Positions 1 through 9,484 of a stretch of DNA of 64,000 bases are shown here, piece after piece. The position numbers were made by a program, and so were the translations under genes. How positions within the stretch are numbered: the first letter of the stretch is position 1; each line of letters begins with the position of its first letter. The stretch covers positions 62,001 to 126,000 of the forward strand of contig CAKUSP010000006.1 of the NCBI GenBank assembly GCA_934680015.1, in the 5' to 3' direction. The DNA comes from an uncultured Bacteroidales bacterium. Lineage in GTDB: Bacteria; Bacteroidota; Bacteroidia; Bacteroidales; UBA932. The notes below the pieces were generated by a model. The model was not told the DNA's origin. It was given only the letters and a program-made list of their open reading frames with translations, and made no database searches.

Positions 1-1221
1 CTTGCTGAAATATCTAAGGGTATATACGATAGTCTTACAGCAGTAGATCCAGATGCTATATGGCTTCAGATGGGCTGGCTTTTCTATGCGGATGAAAAGC
101 ATTGGACCGATGAGAACATAAAGGCATATCTTACTGCCGTGCCTAAGGGACGGATGATGTTGCTGGATTACTATTGCGATTATACCCAGATTTGGAAGCG
201 CACTGAGAGTTTTTATGGGCAGGATTTCATTTGGTGTTATCTTGGAAATTTCGGTGGCATGACTGGTATCGAAGGCGATTTTCATCAAAATGACGAGTGG
301 ATTCAAGAAACTATGGAAAATGCAGGCCCAGGATTTAGAGGGCTTGGATGTACACTTGAAGGTTTTGGCGTTAATGAACCAGTGTATGAAGCTGTGTTAG
401 CTCGTGCGTGGGACACAGGGAGATCGCTCAGCGAATATATTGATAATATAGCAGATAGACATCTGGGAAGGGTAGATGAAAAGTATCGTACTGTCTGGCA
501 TACCATTGCCGATAAGGTAAGCGTATCACATCCAGTAACAGGCAGCGCAAGTATGCTTAATGCCCATCCTTCTCTAGAAGGGAATTGGCATTGGACCACG
601 GTAATAGCACGAGGCTATGATATTGAAGAGTTGGAGAATGCTTGGAAGCTTTTGAGTGAAGTAGAAGGGAATAGTTCATATCTAGCTTATGATAAAGCCA
701 ATGTTCATCGCCAGGTTCTTTGTAATCGCACAGAAGCGGCTCGTGATCGTTTTACTTTGGCATATAAGAAGGGGGATCGAAATGGAATGCTTGCTGCTAA
801 AAAAGATTTCCTTGAATTATGTGACGAGATTACTGCTGTATTGAGTACAAGAAAAGAGTTTTCTTTAGAGGATTGGATAAATGACGCGCGAAGTTGGGGC
901 GATACGCCAGAGCAGAAAGCATATTATGAAAAGAATGCACGTACTTTGATATCAGTATGGGGAGATTCTTTTCATTTATGGGATTATGCCAATCGTGATT
1001 GGGATGGTCTTGTAGATACATATTATAAGGAGCGTTGGGAAAGATTCTTCGATGCGGTAATAGATGCTTTTGACGCGGGAAAGCCATTTATGAATTCTAA
1101 GAGCACGACTTATGTGGGTTACACTGCTTATGGCTCATTGCCGGAAGTAAGCGGTCGTGCACTTCAGTTTGATAAGGATATTTGGGATTTTGCCTGTGAA
1201 TGGGCACATGTAAAAAATTAA
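1..1221 (+). CDS. Alpha-N-acetylglucosaminidase (NAGLU, GH89), C-terminal part; 5' end outside window
   Basis: The frame is open from base 1, so this is the last 406 residues of a longer protein. Family GH89 removes terminal alpha-linked N-acetylglucosamine, for example from heparan sulfate or alpha-GlcNAc-capped mucins. The NAGLU signature is visible: WLQMGWLF near the start, then a FIWCYLGNFGG stretch in which human-type enzymes have FIWCMLHNFGG, followed by the helical C-terminal domain. The catalytic acids and any signal peptide cannot all be checked because the N-terminus is missing. The stop codon lies 2 bases before the next start, so it is co-transcribed with the GH97 genes downstream. 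The family call is secure; the natural substrate is not known. Confidence 0.88.
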   Translation, partial: LAEISKGIYDSLTAVDPDAIWLQMGWLFYADEKHWTDENIKAYLTAVPKGRMMLLDYYCDYTQIWKRTESFYGQDFIWCYLGNFGGMTGIEGDFHQNDEWIQETMENAGPGFRGLGCTLEGFGVNEPVYEAVLARAWDTGRSLSEYIDNIADRHLGRVDEKYRTVWHTIADKVSVSHPVTGSASMLNAHPSLEGNWHWTTVIARGYDIEELENAWKLLSEVEGNSSYLAYDKANVHRQVLCNRTEAARDRFTLAYKKGDRNGMLAAKKDFLELCDEITAVLSTRKEFSLEDWINDARSWGDTPEQKAYYEKNARTLISVWGDSFHLWDYANRDWDGLVDTYYKERWERFFDAVIDAFDAGKPFMNSKSTTYVGYTAYGSLPEVSGRALQFDKDIWDFACEWAHVKN

Positions 1222-1223
1222 GA

Positions 1224-3194
1224 ATGAAGAAATTAGCGATAGTAGTATCGGCAGTGTTGGCCTTGGCCTCTTGTGGAAGTAAAAACTCGCAGGAGCCAAA
1301 ACTTAGTTCACCGGACGGGCGGATTAAAGTTAGTGTTCAGACTATAAATGGTGTTCTTTCTTATATGGTTGAGCGCGATGGAGAGCAGGTGATTGCTCCT
1401 TCTGTATTGGGATTTGAACTTATGGGTGGAAATATCCTTGGGGATAATACCGAGATATTGAGTGTCAGCCATTCGAGTTATGATAAGACATGGGAAACTG
1501 TATGGGGGGAAAGTCGCCTTATAGAGGATAAGCATAACTCTATGATAGTGCATACGGCGCACCTTGATCTCGAGTTTAGGGTCTTTAATGATGGTGTAGG
1601 ATTTAGGTATATTTTCCCTGATGAATTGGGTGATTTCAATATCAGAGAGGAACTTACTGAGTATCGATTCGCTCGCTCTGACCATAAGATTTGGTGGATG
1701 CCTAGAAGTGTTCCTTATTATGAGGCATACGCCGAACTCACAAGTATAGATAAAGTGGATTGCGCTTATACTCCTGTTACTATCGAAGGGGCAGATGGAT
1801 GTTTCTATTCAATACATGAAGCTGCTCTGCTCGATTTCGCTAAGGTAAATCTCGTGGCAGAAGATGCATCCACATTAAAGACCTCTCTTACTAAGTGGTC
1901 AGATGGAACAGGCGTGTATGTAACTACGACACGTACCACTCCGTGGAGAACTATACTTATTGCAGATAGGGCAGGAGATCTTATAGAGTCTCATTTGATG
2001 TTGAATCTTAACGAGCCTTGTAAGATTGAGGATACTTCGTGGTGTAAGCCTGGGAAGTATATAGGAATATGGTGGGAGTTACACAAGTATATTCACACTT
2101 GGTATTATGGCCCGCAGCATGGAGCCACCACAGAAAGAACGAAGTCTTATATTGATTTTGCTGCAGCTCATAATATCCAAGCAGTGCTCGTAGAGGGATG
2201 GAACGAAGGCTGGGACGGCAACTGGATGAAAAATAGTACCGGATTCAGCTTTACTAAAGCTTATCCTGACTATGATTTTGACCAAGTTATGAAGTATGCA
2301 GCATCCAAGGGCGTGCAGATGATTATTCATAATGAAACGGCGGCTAATACTGACCATTATCTTTCACAGATAGATTCAGCTTACGCTCTTTATCAGAAGT
2401 ATGGTATGCATTATGTGAAAACGGGAAATGTCAATCTTCTAATGGATGGAAAGGAGGAACATGATGGCCAATACGGGGTTAACCGTCTTCATAAAATAGT
2501 CGAGATAGCAGCTAAGTATCAGATAAATATCGATGAACATGAGCCTTGTATCCCGACAGGTCTTTGCCGTACTTGGCCGAATCTGATGACAGGTGAGGCA
2601 ATTCGTGGACAGGAACACGATGCTTGGGAATCGGATGGAGGAAATAAACCGGAGCATCAGACCATCTGCCCATTTATTAGAGGACTTGCTGGGCCAATGG
2701 ATTACACTTTTGGGACATTCGATTTTTCTAATCCGAATACACCTACTAGCCGAGTAAAAACTACTATTTCAAAGCAACTCGCACAGTATGTAGTGATTTA
2801 TAGCCCGCTTCAAATGGCATCCGACTTGATCGAGGCTTATGAGGGGGTACAGGCATTTAAATTCATCGAGGATGTGCCTACAGATTGGGAGCAAACGAAG
2901 GTGATAGATGCGGTTATAGGCGATTATATAGTTACGGCTCGTCAGCGCAGGGGAGGAGAGGATTGGTATCTAGGTGCTATAACCGACGAGAATGCACGTG
3001 AAATAGATGTTCCTCTTTCTTTCTTAGGTAAAGGGAAATGGGTGGCCCAAATTTACGAGGATACCCCACAGACTAGTTATGAAGAGTCTCCGCAGACTTA
3101 CCAATATGTTGAAAAAGACGTGGATGCTCGGAATATTTTACATTTAAACCTTGCAACATCAGGAGGATGTGCAGTTAGATTTATTAAGAAATGA
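1224..3194 (+). CDS. GH97 glycoside hydrolase, lipoprotein, inverting-type (SusB-like) active site
   Basis: GH97 enzymes are alpha-glucosidases or alpha-galactosidases with an N-terminal beta-supersandwich and a (beta/alpha)8 barrel. I start it at 1224, not at the upstream alternative, because MKKLAIVVSAVLALASC is a clean lipoprotein signal (lipobox LASC). The barrel carries the family sequences EGWNEGWDG, HEPCIPTGLCRTWPN, RGQEHDAW and GPMDYTFG. Where retaining members have the nucleophile motif KIDF, this protein has KTGNVN and keeps the Glu of HEP, as in SusB of Bacteroides thetaiotaomicron. It therefore probably inverts and favours alpha-glucosides. It follows GH89 by 2 bases and overlaps the next GH97 gene by 4, which suggests translational coupling. 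Confidence 0.92.
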   Translation: MKKLAIVVSAVLALASCGSKNSQEPKLSSPDGRIKVSVQTINGVLSYMVERDGEQVIAPSVLGFELMGGNILGDNTEILSVSHSSYDKTWETVWGESRLIEDKHNSMIVHTAHLDLEFRVFNDGVGFRYIFPDELGDFNIREELTEYRFARSDHKIWWMPRSVPYYEAYAELTSIDKVDCAYTPVTIEGADGCFYSIHEAALLDFAKVNLVAEDASTLKTSLTKWSDGTGVYVTTTRTTPWRTILIADRAGDLIESHLMLNLNEPCKIEDTSWCKPGKYIGIWWELHKYIHTWYYGPQHGATTERTKSYIDFAAAHNIQAVLVEGWNEGWDGNWMKNSTGFSFTKAYPDYDFDQVMKYAASKGVQMIIHNETAANTDHYLSQIDSAYALYQKYGMHYVKTGNVNLLMDGKEEHDGQYGVNRLHKIVEIAAKYQINIDEHEPCIPTGLCRTWPNLMTGEAIRGQEHDAWESDGGNKPEHQTICPFIRGLAGPMDYTFGTFDFSNPNTPTSRVKTTISKQLAQYVVIYSPLQMASDLIEAYEGVQAFKFIEDVPTDWEQTKVIDAVIGDYIVTARQRRGGEDWYLGAITDENAREIDVPLSFLGKGKWVAQIYEDTPQTSYEESPQTYQYVEKDVDARNILHLNLATSGGCAVRFIKK

Positions 3195-5155
3195 GAAGAG
3201 CAGTTTGTATATTAACTTTTATAGTCGCGACGATGGCTATTGCCCATGCTAGGGATTTTCGCCTTTCTTCTCCTTCTGGCGAGATTAAAATTAAAGTTAG
3301 CGCAGGAACTCAATTACAATGGAGTGTGGAGGCAGGTGAGGAAACGCTACTCGAGCCCAGTGTGATTTCTATGTCTTTTTCTGATGGAACATGCCTTGGG
3401 CGTAATCTTTCGCGTATAAAAGTATTTAGGCGTTCTGTCGATGATATGCTTGTGGATCTGGTTCCTACTAAATTCCGTAATGTCGAGGATAAATATAACG
3501 AGATGAAGCTTCGTGTAGGTAAGGATTGGGCGCTTGTTTTTCGAGCTTATGATAACGGAGTGGCATACCGTTTTGAAACTTATTTTGCACATGATGTGGA
3601 AGTGGAGGCGGAAACTTCCGAGTGGAATTTTGCCTCTGACTGCGACGTGTATTGGGCTGGGGAGAAGAACGATTCATATATAACGCATTGCGAAGCTAAT
3701 TTTGCTCAGCAGAAGTTGTCGGCCGTGGATAGGAATACTTATTCATACTTGCCATTAAGTTTTAAGACTCCAAGTGGAATTAGATTGGTAATTACAGAAG
3801 CGGATCTTTTTGATTATCCTAATCTTATGCTCCGCTCTACGCCAGAAGCTACTTCACTAAGAGCTGAGTTCCCTCATGTTATAGATGCTTATGAAATGCG
3901 TACAGATAGGGATGTCACGATTACTTCACTTGCAGATGTGATCGCCCGCACAAAAGGAGAAAGGACATACCCATGGAGAGTTATGACCATAGGAAGCGAC
4001 AGGTCCCTTTTAGAAAATACTTTACCATGGCAATTATCCTCAAAAGAAGTACCAGGGGACTATACATGGCTGAAGCAGGGAAAAATTTCATGGGAATGGT
4101 GGGCTATGCTCAATGTATACGGAGTGGATTTCGAGGCCGGCGTCAATACACAGACTTATAAATATTATGTAGATTTTGCCGCCAAGTATGGCTTGCAATA
4201 TATTTTAATGGATGAAGGGTGGAGTAAATCAACTCTTAATATAGTAGAGCCTAAGGATGACCTTGACCTTCATGAAGTTATAAATTACGCTCGTTCTAAG
4301 GGTGTGGGGGTAGTTTTATGGACGCTTTGGACTCCATTTGTAAATGATGGGATTGAAAGTATATTGGACGTTTACCAGAAGTGGGGAGTATCTGGAATCA
4401 AGATAGATTTTATGCAGATGCAGGATCAGAACATGGTGAATTTTTATGAAGATATTGCAAGGGAATGTTGCAAACGCCATTTGTTAGTGGATTTTCATGG
4501 CGCTTTTAAACCGGCTGGTCTTCAGCGAAAGTATCCTAATGCTATGACTTATGAGGGTGTGTATGGGATGGAACACGACAAGTGCTCGTATGACATATCC
4601 CCAGACCATGACCTGAAGTTACCGTTTACACGTATGGTTGCTGGGCCAATGGATTATACGCCAGGAGCTGTGAATAATGCCACCCGTGAGGACTTTGCAA
4701 TAAGGTGGAATCACCCTATGAGCCAGGGAACGCGTAGCCATCAAGCGGCTCTTTTCGTAGTTTTCGAGAGTCCACTCACTATGCTATGTGATACTCCTTC
4801 TAATTACTATAAGGTTCCAGATTTCACTAAGTTCATTGCTGATATCCCGACAGTGTGGAATAGAACTATATCTCATGAGGCCGTGGCTGGAGAGTATGTG
4901 CTTATTTCTCGAGAAACTATGGACGGAAGATGGTATAGTGCTGGGCTTACGAATTGGAACGGACGTACACTCACTTTAGACACATCATTTTTACCGCAAG
5001 GACATTGGCAGGTAACAATACATAAAGATGGTGTTAATGCCAATATGTGGGCAGAAGATTATAAAATCGAAGTTTTGGAAATCGAAGCAGGAGACTCTCT
5101 TGAAGTTAAGATGGCCAATGGTGGAGGCTGGACTGCAGAATTTATAAAGAAATGA
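3191..5155 (+). CDS. GH97 glycoside hydrolase, secreted, retaining-type active site (alpha-galactosidase-like)
   Basis: This is a second GH97 enzyme of 654 residues, starting in a 4-base overlap with the preceding gene. The N-terminus has a cleavable signal peptide (hydrophobic stretch then AHARD) rather than a lipobox. Family features are the beta-sandwich start FRLSSPSGEIKI, the barrel motif MDEGWS, and GPMDYTPG. In contrast to its neighbour it has GIKIDFMQMQDQ, placing an Asp where the retaining GH97 branch has its nucleophile, and HGAFKPAGLQR instead of the HEP motif. Members with this arrangement include alpha-galactosidases. The pair is therefore likely to act on different sugars rather than being redundant copies. 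Substrate assignment is inference. Confidence 0.92.
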   Translation: MRRAVCILTFIVATMAIAHARDFRLSSPSGEIKIKVSAGTQLQWSVEAGEETLLEPSVISMSFSDGTCLGRNLSRIKVFRRSVDDMLVDLVPTKFRNVEDKYNEMKLRVGKDWALVFRAYDNGVAYRFETYFAHDVEVEAETSEWNFASDCDVYWAGEKNDSYITHCEANFAQQKLSAVDRNTYSYLPLSFKTPSGIRLVITEADLFDYPNLMLRSTPEATSLRAEFPHVIDAYEMRTDRDVTITSLADVIARTKGERTYPWRVMTIGSDRSLLENTLPWQLSSKEVPGDYTWLKQGKISWEWWAMLNVYGVDFEAGVNTQTYKYYVDFAAKYGLQYILMDEGWSKSTLNIVEPKDDLDLHEVINYARSKGVGVVLWTLWTPFVNDGIESILDVYQKWGVSGIKIDFMQMQDQNMVNFYEDIARECCKRHLLVDFHGAFKPAGLQRKYPNAMTYEGVYGMEHDKCSYDISPDHDLKLPFTRMVAGPMDYTPGAVNNATREDFAIRWNHPMSQGTRSHQAALFVVFESPLTMLCDTPSNYYKVPDFTKFIADIPTVWNRTISHEAVAGEYVLISRETMDGRWYSAGLTNWNGRTLTLDTSFLPQGHWQVTIHKDGVNANMWAEDYKIEVLEIEAGDSLEVKMANGGGWTAEFIKK

Positions 5156-8100
5156 GACGCATATTTTTAGCATTACTTTACTTGTTTATTACTATCACTT
5201 TAAGTGCTTCCGAAATTAAGGTGAGCGGATATGTACGTGATAATCACGGAAAACCAGTATCTGGGGTCAAGGTTACAGATGGATTTGATATAGTACGTAC
5301 TGATGCCTCGGGCCGTTATGTATTGAATGCTTGTGGAGAAGCTAATTTTGTGTATATAAGCGTTCCTTCAGGATTTGAAACGACCCAGCGGAACGGAGCT
5401 CCACTTTTTTATAAGCAGCTTGATAAGTCAAATAAGACGCAAAAGGCTGATTTTGAGATTATAAGAACAGGAAAGGATGAAACACATCACCAGTTTGTTG
5501 TTTTCGCCGATGTGCAGGTATATAATGAAAGCGAAATCGACTATGTTTACAAGGCTGCTGCAGATGTGAAGACAGATATTGCTTCCAATGGACTCCCGAC
5601 ATTTGGGATGTCGTGCGGTGATATAGTTGGTACTTGGTCAAGCGGATTATCTGAAAGAATACAAACAGCCACATCATCTGCCGGTTTCCCTTTCTATACG
5701 CTTATGGGAAATCATGATTATCAAAGTGGAGTAGGAACTAACGAGGAATCAAAAATTGCATATACAAGCAAATATGGCCCTACATATTATTCATTTGACA
5801 AAGGTCAGATGCATTATATAGTTCTAGATGATGTCTTTTATTTCTATCGTCATTATATAGGGTATTTGGAAGAAACGCAGCTTGAGTGGCTAGAAAAAGA
5901 TCTTTCAGATGTGCCAGATGGTAGCACTGTCGTGTTGTTCTTGCATATTCCGACTTATAGTAAACAGGCTCGAGAAGGCCAGTGGAATAAGGAAGAATAT
6001 AATAAGATAGTAACTAATAGAAATGCTCTGTATAAGATAATGGAGCCATATAAATTGCATATTTGCTCAGCGCATGAACATTATGCTGAGAATTATGTGA
6101 TCAAGGACAATATATTCGAGCATGTTCATGCCCCATTAAGTGGATTGTTCTGGCAGAGCCTTTATAGTTGTGATGGAGTTCCGTGGGGATATTATGTTTA
6201 TGATGTAAATGGCAATGAGATAACAGATTGGTATTATAAACCTGTCGGGAAATCGCGCGATTGCCAGTTCTCCGCATATAGAGTGGGAGAAGATCCTATG
6301 AAACGCACTTCTGTGGTGGCTAATGTATGGAATTATGATCCAGCATGGAAAGTCGAATGGCGAGAAAACGGAGTGGATCAGGGCCCTATGACACAGTATA
6401 GTGGATGGGATAGGAATATCGTGGATGATGTGGATAACCGGAGAGAAAAAGAGTTTACTTGGAAATATATAGGAGCAGGACAGACGGATCATCTTTTTTA
6501 TGCTACTCCGTTTAACGCTGATTCGGATATAGAGATAGTTGTAACAGATCGTTTCGGCAGGGTATATACATGGAATAGTAGCAGAGATGATATATATTCG
6601 ACAACTTCCTTCACACTGAATTCAGAGGGTGTAAGTGAAGGCGGAAACGAATATCCTATTACACAATCATCGGCTTATTCCAAGTATGGTTCTTTTCACG
6701 GAGCAGATAAACTAGAAACTAATCTATATAATTTGGCCATTAGTGAGATGGTCAAGAATATTGAACCAGATGGGACATTTAGAACGGGCCAATTGTGGTC
6801 TGGAGTGTGGACAAGAGACATTTCTTATAGTGCTATTTTGTCTTTGGCACATTTGGAACCGGAGGCGGTTAAGACTAGTTTAATGCGTAAGGTTGACAGG
6901 AAGGGTCGCATCATAGAAGATACCGGTACTGGAGGTTCATGGCCATGTTCTACTGATAGAGAGATATGGGCAATAGCAGCTTATGAAGTATATCTTGAAA
7001 CGGGTGATGTATCGTGGTTAAGACAGGTTTACCCTATAATTAGGCGAAGTCTTGATGCTGATTTAGCGTCGGTCTATGATAAAGAGACAGGACTTTTCCG
7101 AGGCGAAAGCAGTTTTATAGATTGGCGAGAACAGAGTTATCCATCTTGGATGCAGCCAGTTGATATTGCAGCAAGCGAATGTTTGGGGACTAATGCTGTA
7201 TTCTATAGGGCATTGGAGGTAGCTTCGCTTATGGCGTCTAAATTGGGACCTACACGTTCTCATGATGTGAAAAAGTATGCTGCACTGGCTGCTAATTTAA
7301 AGAAGGCGATAAATGATAATTTCTGGATGGAAGATAAGGGTTATTATGCTCAGTTCCTTTATGGAAGGGATTATCAGTACACATCTCCTCGAAGTGAAAC
7401 TTTAGGTGAAAGCCTCTGTATTCTATGGAATATCGCTTCATCAGAGCAATCACAACGAATTATGGAAAGCCTTAGAGTGTGTGATTATGGACCTACTATT
7501 TTCAGCCCACAGATAACGGGTGAACGGAGTTATCATAATAATGCTGTCTGGCCTTTTGTTACTTCTTTTTACGGAATGGCAGCGGCAAAAGCAGGAAATA
7601 GGGCCGCGGTAATGCACGCATTGGCATCCAATATGAGAGCGGCAGTCGTATTCGAGTCGAATATGGAGAACATGGTGGCATCGGATGGCACGAAGAATAC
7701 TGCATTAAATTCTCCTAGACAGCTTTGGAGTGTGGCAGGATTCGAGGGCCTTTTTAGAAATGTGTTGCTAGGCATAAATTATACCGAAGATGGAATCAGA
7801 TTGCAACCATGCGTTCCTGTGTCAATGAAAGGCTACAGGGCGCTGGAGAATTTCAAGTATCGAAATATGACTCTCGATGTGGAGGTGGTAGGAGAAGGGA
7901 ATATTGTAAGTTCTTGTCTTATAGATGGAGTTGAGCAACAAATGGCGTTTTTGCCTGCATCTCTTGAGGGACACCATAAGATTCAATTGATTGTTAAAAG
8001 TGATTATTATGCACCTAATGATTCGATTAATCTTGGCCCATTAGTGTGGGACCTTAATACTCCTAAAGTGGAATTTTCTCAAGATGATGAACTTTTGAAA

Positions 8101-8649
8101 TGGACGACCGTTAATGGTGCTACTTATTATAGAGTATATAAGAATGGCTCTTTCGATGGACAGGTGGAGGATGTTTCGTATAAAACTACTGGAAGAGGCG
8201 AGTACGTAGTCGTAGCATATAATGATGGAGGTTCTTATTCCTTTATGAGTGAACCGATAAGGGTGGGAGTAGAACCGGTGGTAGAGTATAATTTGCAGAA
8301 GCGATTGAATAACAAGTTGGGTGTTCAAATGCGTTGGGATGTTGAAGTGGCGTCTAGTGGAGAGTATATGATTGAATTCGAGTATTCTAACGGGAATGGG
8401 GATATAACCACTCATAATATGTGTGCTTCTAGATCACTTTTTGTAGATAAAAATATGTACGATGTCGTGGTTATGCCACAAAGAGGTACAGATTGGACTC
8501 TAAAAGGTATGACTCGACCGGTCCATGTGCATTTGACGGCAGGAAAACATATAGTGGAACTGAAATATCTAGAAGATAATGTAAACATGAACATCGAAAC
8601 GGATAGTGCTGTGATACATTCTCTTCGTATAATTAGGGTGGATTACTAA
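5152..8649 (+). CDS. Calcineurin-like metallophosphoesterase fused to a six-hairpin glycosidase domain
   Basis: This exported protein of 1165 residues has a signal peptide (1-20), a carboxypeptidase-regulatory-like beta domain (about 21-95), a calcineurin-like phosphoesterase (about 115-330) with GDIV, GNHDYQ near 187, LHIP and AHEH metal-ligand motifs, and the beta C-domain usual for this phosphatase group (to about 500). An (alpha/alpha)6 six-hairpin domain follows (about 520-885; GVWTRDISYS, GSWPCSTDREIW, NNAVWPF, NSPRQLWS), then Fn3-like and beta-sandwich modules to the end. The first metal motif reads ADVQ rather than the commoner DxH. Both catalytic parts look intact. It overlaps the upstream GH97 by 4 bases. 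The exact GH family of the second half is not recognised; it resembles the GH37/63/78-type fold. Confidence 0.82.
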   Translation: MRRIFLALLYLFITITLSASEIKVSGYVRDNHGKPVSGVKVTDGFDIVRTDASGRYVLNACGEANFVYISVPSGFETTQRNGAPLFYKQLDKSNKTQKADFEIIRTGKDETHHQFVVFADVQVYNESEIDYVYKAAADVKTDIASNGLPTFGMSCGDIVGTWSSGLSERIQTATSSAGFPFYTLMGNHDYQSGVGTNEESKIAYTSKYGPTYYSFDKGQMHYIVLDDVFYFYRHYIGYLEETQLEWLEKDLSDVPDGSTVVLFLHIPTYSKQAREGQWNKEEYNKIVTNRNALYKIMEPYKLHICSAHEHYAENYVIKDNIFEHVHAPLSGLFWQSLYSCDGVPWGYYVYDVNGNEITDWYYKPVGKSRDCQFSAYRVGEDPMKRTSVVANVWNYDPAWKVEWRENGVDQGPMTQYSGWDRNIVDDVDNRREKEFTWKYIGAGQTDHLFYATPFNADSDIEIVVTDRFGRVYTWNSSRDDIYSTTSFTLNSEGVSEGGNEYPITQSSAYSKYGSFHGADKLETNLYNLAISEMVKNIEPDGTFRTGQLWSGVWTRDISYSAILSLAHLEPEAVKTSLMRKVDRKGRIIEDTGTGGSWPCSTDREIWAIAAYEVYLETGDVSWLRQVYPIIRRSLDADLASVYDKETGLFRGESSFIDWREQSYPSWMQPVDIAASECLGTNAVFYRALEVASLMASKLGPTRSHDVKKYAALAANLKKAINDNFWMEDKGYYAQFLYGRDYQYTSPRSETLGESLCILWNIASSEQSQRIMESLRVCDYGPTIFSPQITGERSYHNNAVWPFVTSFYGMAAAKAGNRAAVMHALASNMRAAVVFESNMENMVASDGTKNTALNSPRQLWSVAGFEGLFRNVLLGINYTEDGIRLQPCVPVSMKGYRALENFKYRNMTLDVEVVGEGNIVSSCLIDGVEQQMAFLPASLEGHHKIQLIVKSDYYAPNDSINLGPLVWDLNTPKVEFSQDDELLKWTTVNGATYYRVYKNGSFDGQVEDVSYKTTGRGEYVVVAYNDGGSYSFMSEPIRVGVEPVVEYNLQKRLNNKLGVQMRWDVEVASSGEYMIEFEYSNGNGDITTHNMCASRSLFVDKNMYDVVVMPQRGTDWTLKGMTRPVHVHLTAGKHIVELKYLEDNVNMNIETDSAVIHSLRIIRVDY

Positions 8650-8689
8650 ATATTCTAATAATTTTGATTTATATTTTAAAAAGAAAAAT

Positions 8690-9484
8690 ATGAAAGTAAT
8701 TATTAAACAAAACTCTGCAGAGGGCTCTTTATGGGCCGCTCATCATATCGCAGCCAGAATCAAGGAAAAGGCTGCACGGACATCGAAGCCTTTTGTACTA
8801 GGTTTATGCACAGGCTCTACTCCTATTGAAACTTACAAGGAACTTGCGCGCATGGTAAAAGATGGTGAAGTGTCTTTTAAGAATGTCATTTCATTCAATA
8901 TGGATGAATATGTAGGGTTACCAGAAAGTCACCCAGAGAGTTATCATTCCTTTATGCGTACCAATTTGTTCTCTCATATAGACGAACCAGAAGAGAATAT
9001 ACATATCCTCAATGGTAATGCGCCTGACCTTCAGGCAGAATGCGAAGCATATGAAGCTGCGATAATAAAGGCGGGAGGATTCGACCTTTTCCTTGGAGGT
9101 ATAGGTGAAGATGGACATATCGCTTTTAATGAACCATTTTCTCCGCTTACAAGCCGTACAAGGGTGGTTACTCTTACCGAGGATACGCGTATTGTAAATA
9201 GTAGGTTTTTCGATAATGACCCTTCAAAAGTTCCAGCGCAGGCGCTATCAGTGGGTGTTGCCACTGTAACAGACTCCAAGGAAGTGGTTATATTGGCATT
9301 TGGACCTAAGAAAGCGCGTGCCATAAAAGATGCTGTTGAGGGTCCATATAGTCATATGTGTACAGTATCGGCACTTCAAAATCATCAAAATGGCATAATC
9401 GTGGCTGATGAGGCTTCTGTCGGGGAATTGAAGGTGAATTCATATAAGTATTTTAAAGCAGTAGAAAAAGCAGAGAAATTATGA
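8690..9484 (+). CDS. nagB: Glucosamine-6-phosphate deaminase NagB
   Basis: This cytosolic enzyme of 264 residues converts glucosamine-6-phosphate to fructose-6-phosphate and ammonia, the step that commits amino sugars to glycolysis. The length is normal. Canonical catalytic motifs are all present: GLCTGSTP near the N-terminus, NMDEYVGL, and GEDGHIAFNEP with the catalytic Asp, His and Glu. It starts 40 bases after the metallophosphoesterase fusion. A TANNTTTG match (8659-8666) in that gap could be an internal promoter, but I see no good -33 box. Its stop overlaps the next start by 4 bases. Placement directly after GlcNAc-releasing enzymes fits use of liberated amino sugars, although no GlcNAc-6-phosphate deacetylase is visible here. 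Confidence 0.96.
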   Translation: MKVIIKQNSAEGSLWAAHHIAARIKEKAARTSKPFVLGLCTGSTPIETYKELARMVKDGEVSFKNVISFNMDEYVGLPESHPESYHSFMRTNLFSHIDEPEENIHILNGNAPDLQAECEAYEAAIIKAGGFDLFLGGIGEDGHIAFNEPFSPLTSRTRVVTLTEDTRIVNSRFFDNDPSKVPAQALSVGVATVTDSKEVVILAFGPKKARAIKDAVEGPYSHMCTVSALQNHQNGIIVADEASVGELKVNSYKYFKAVEKAEKL

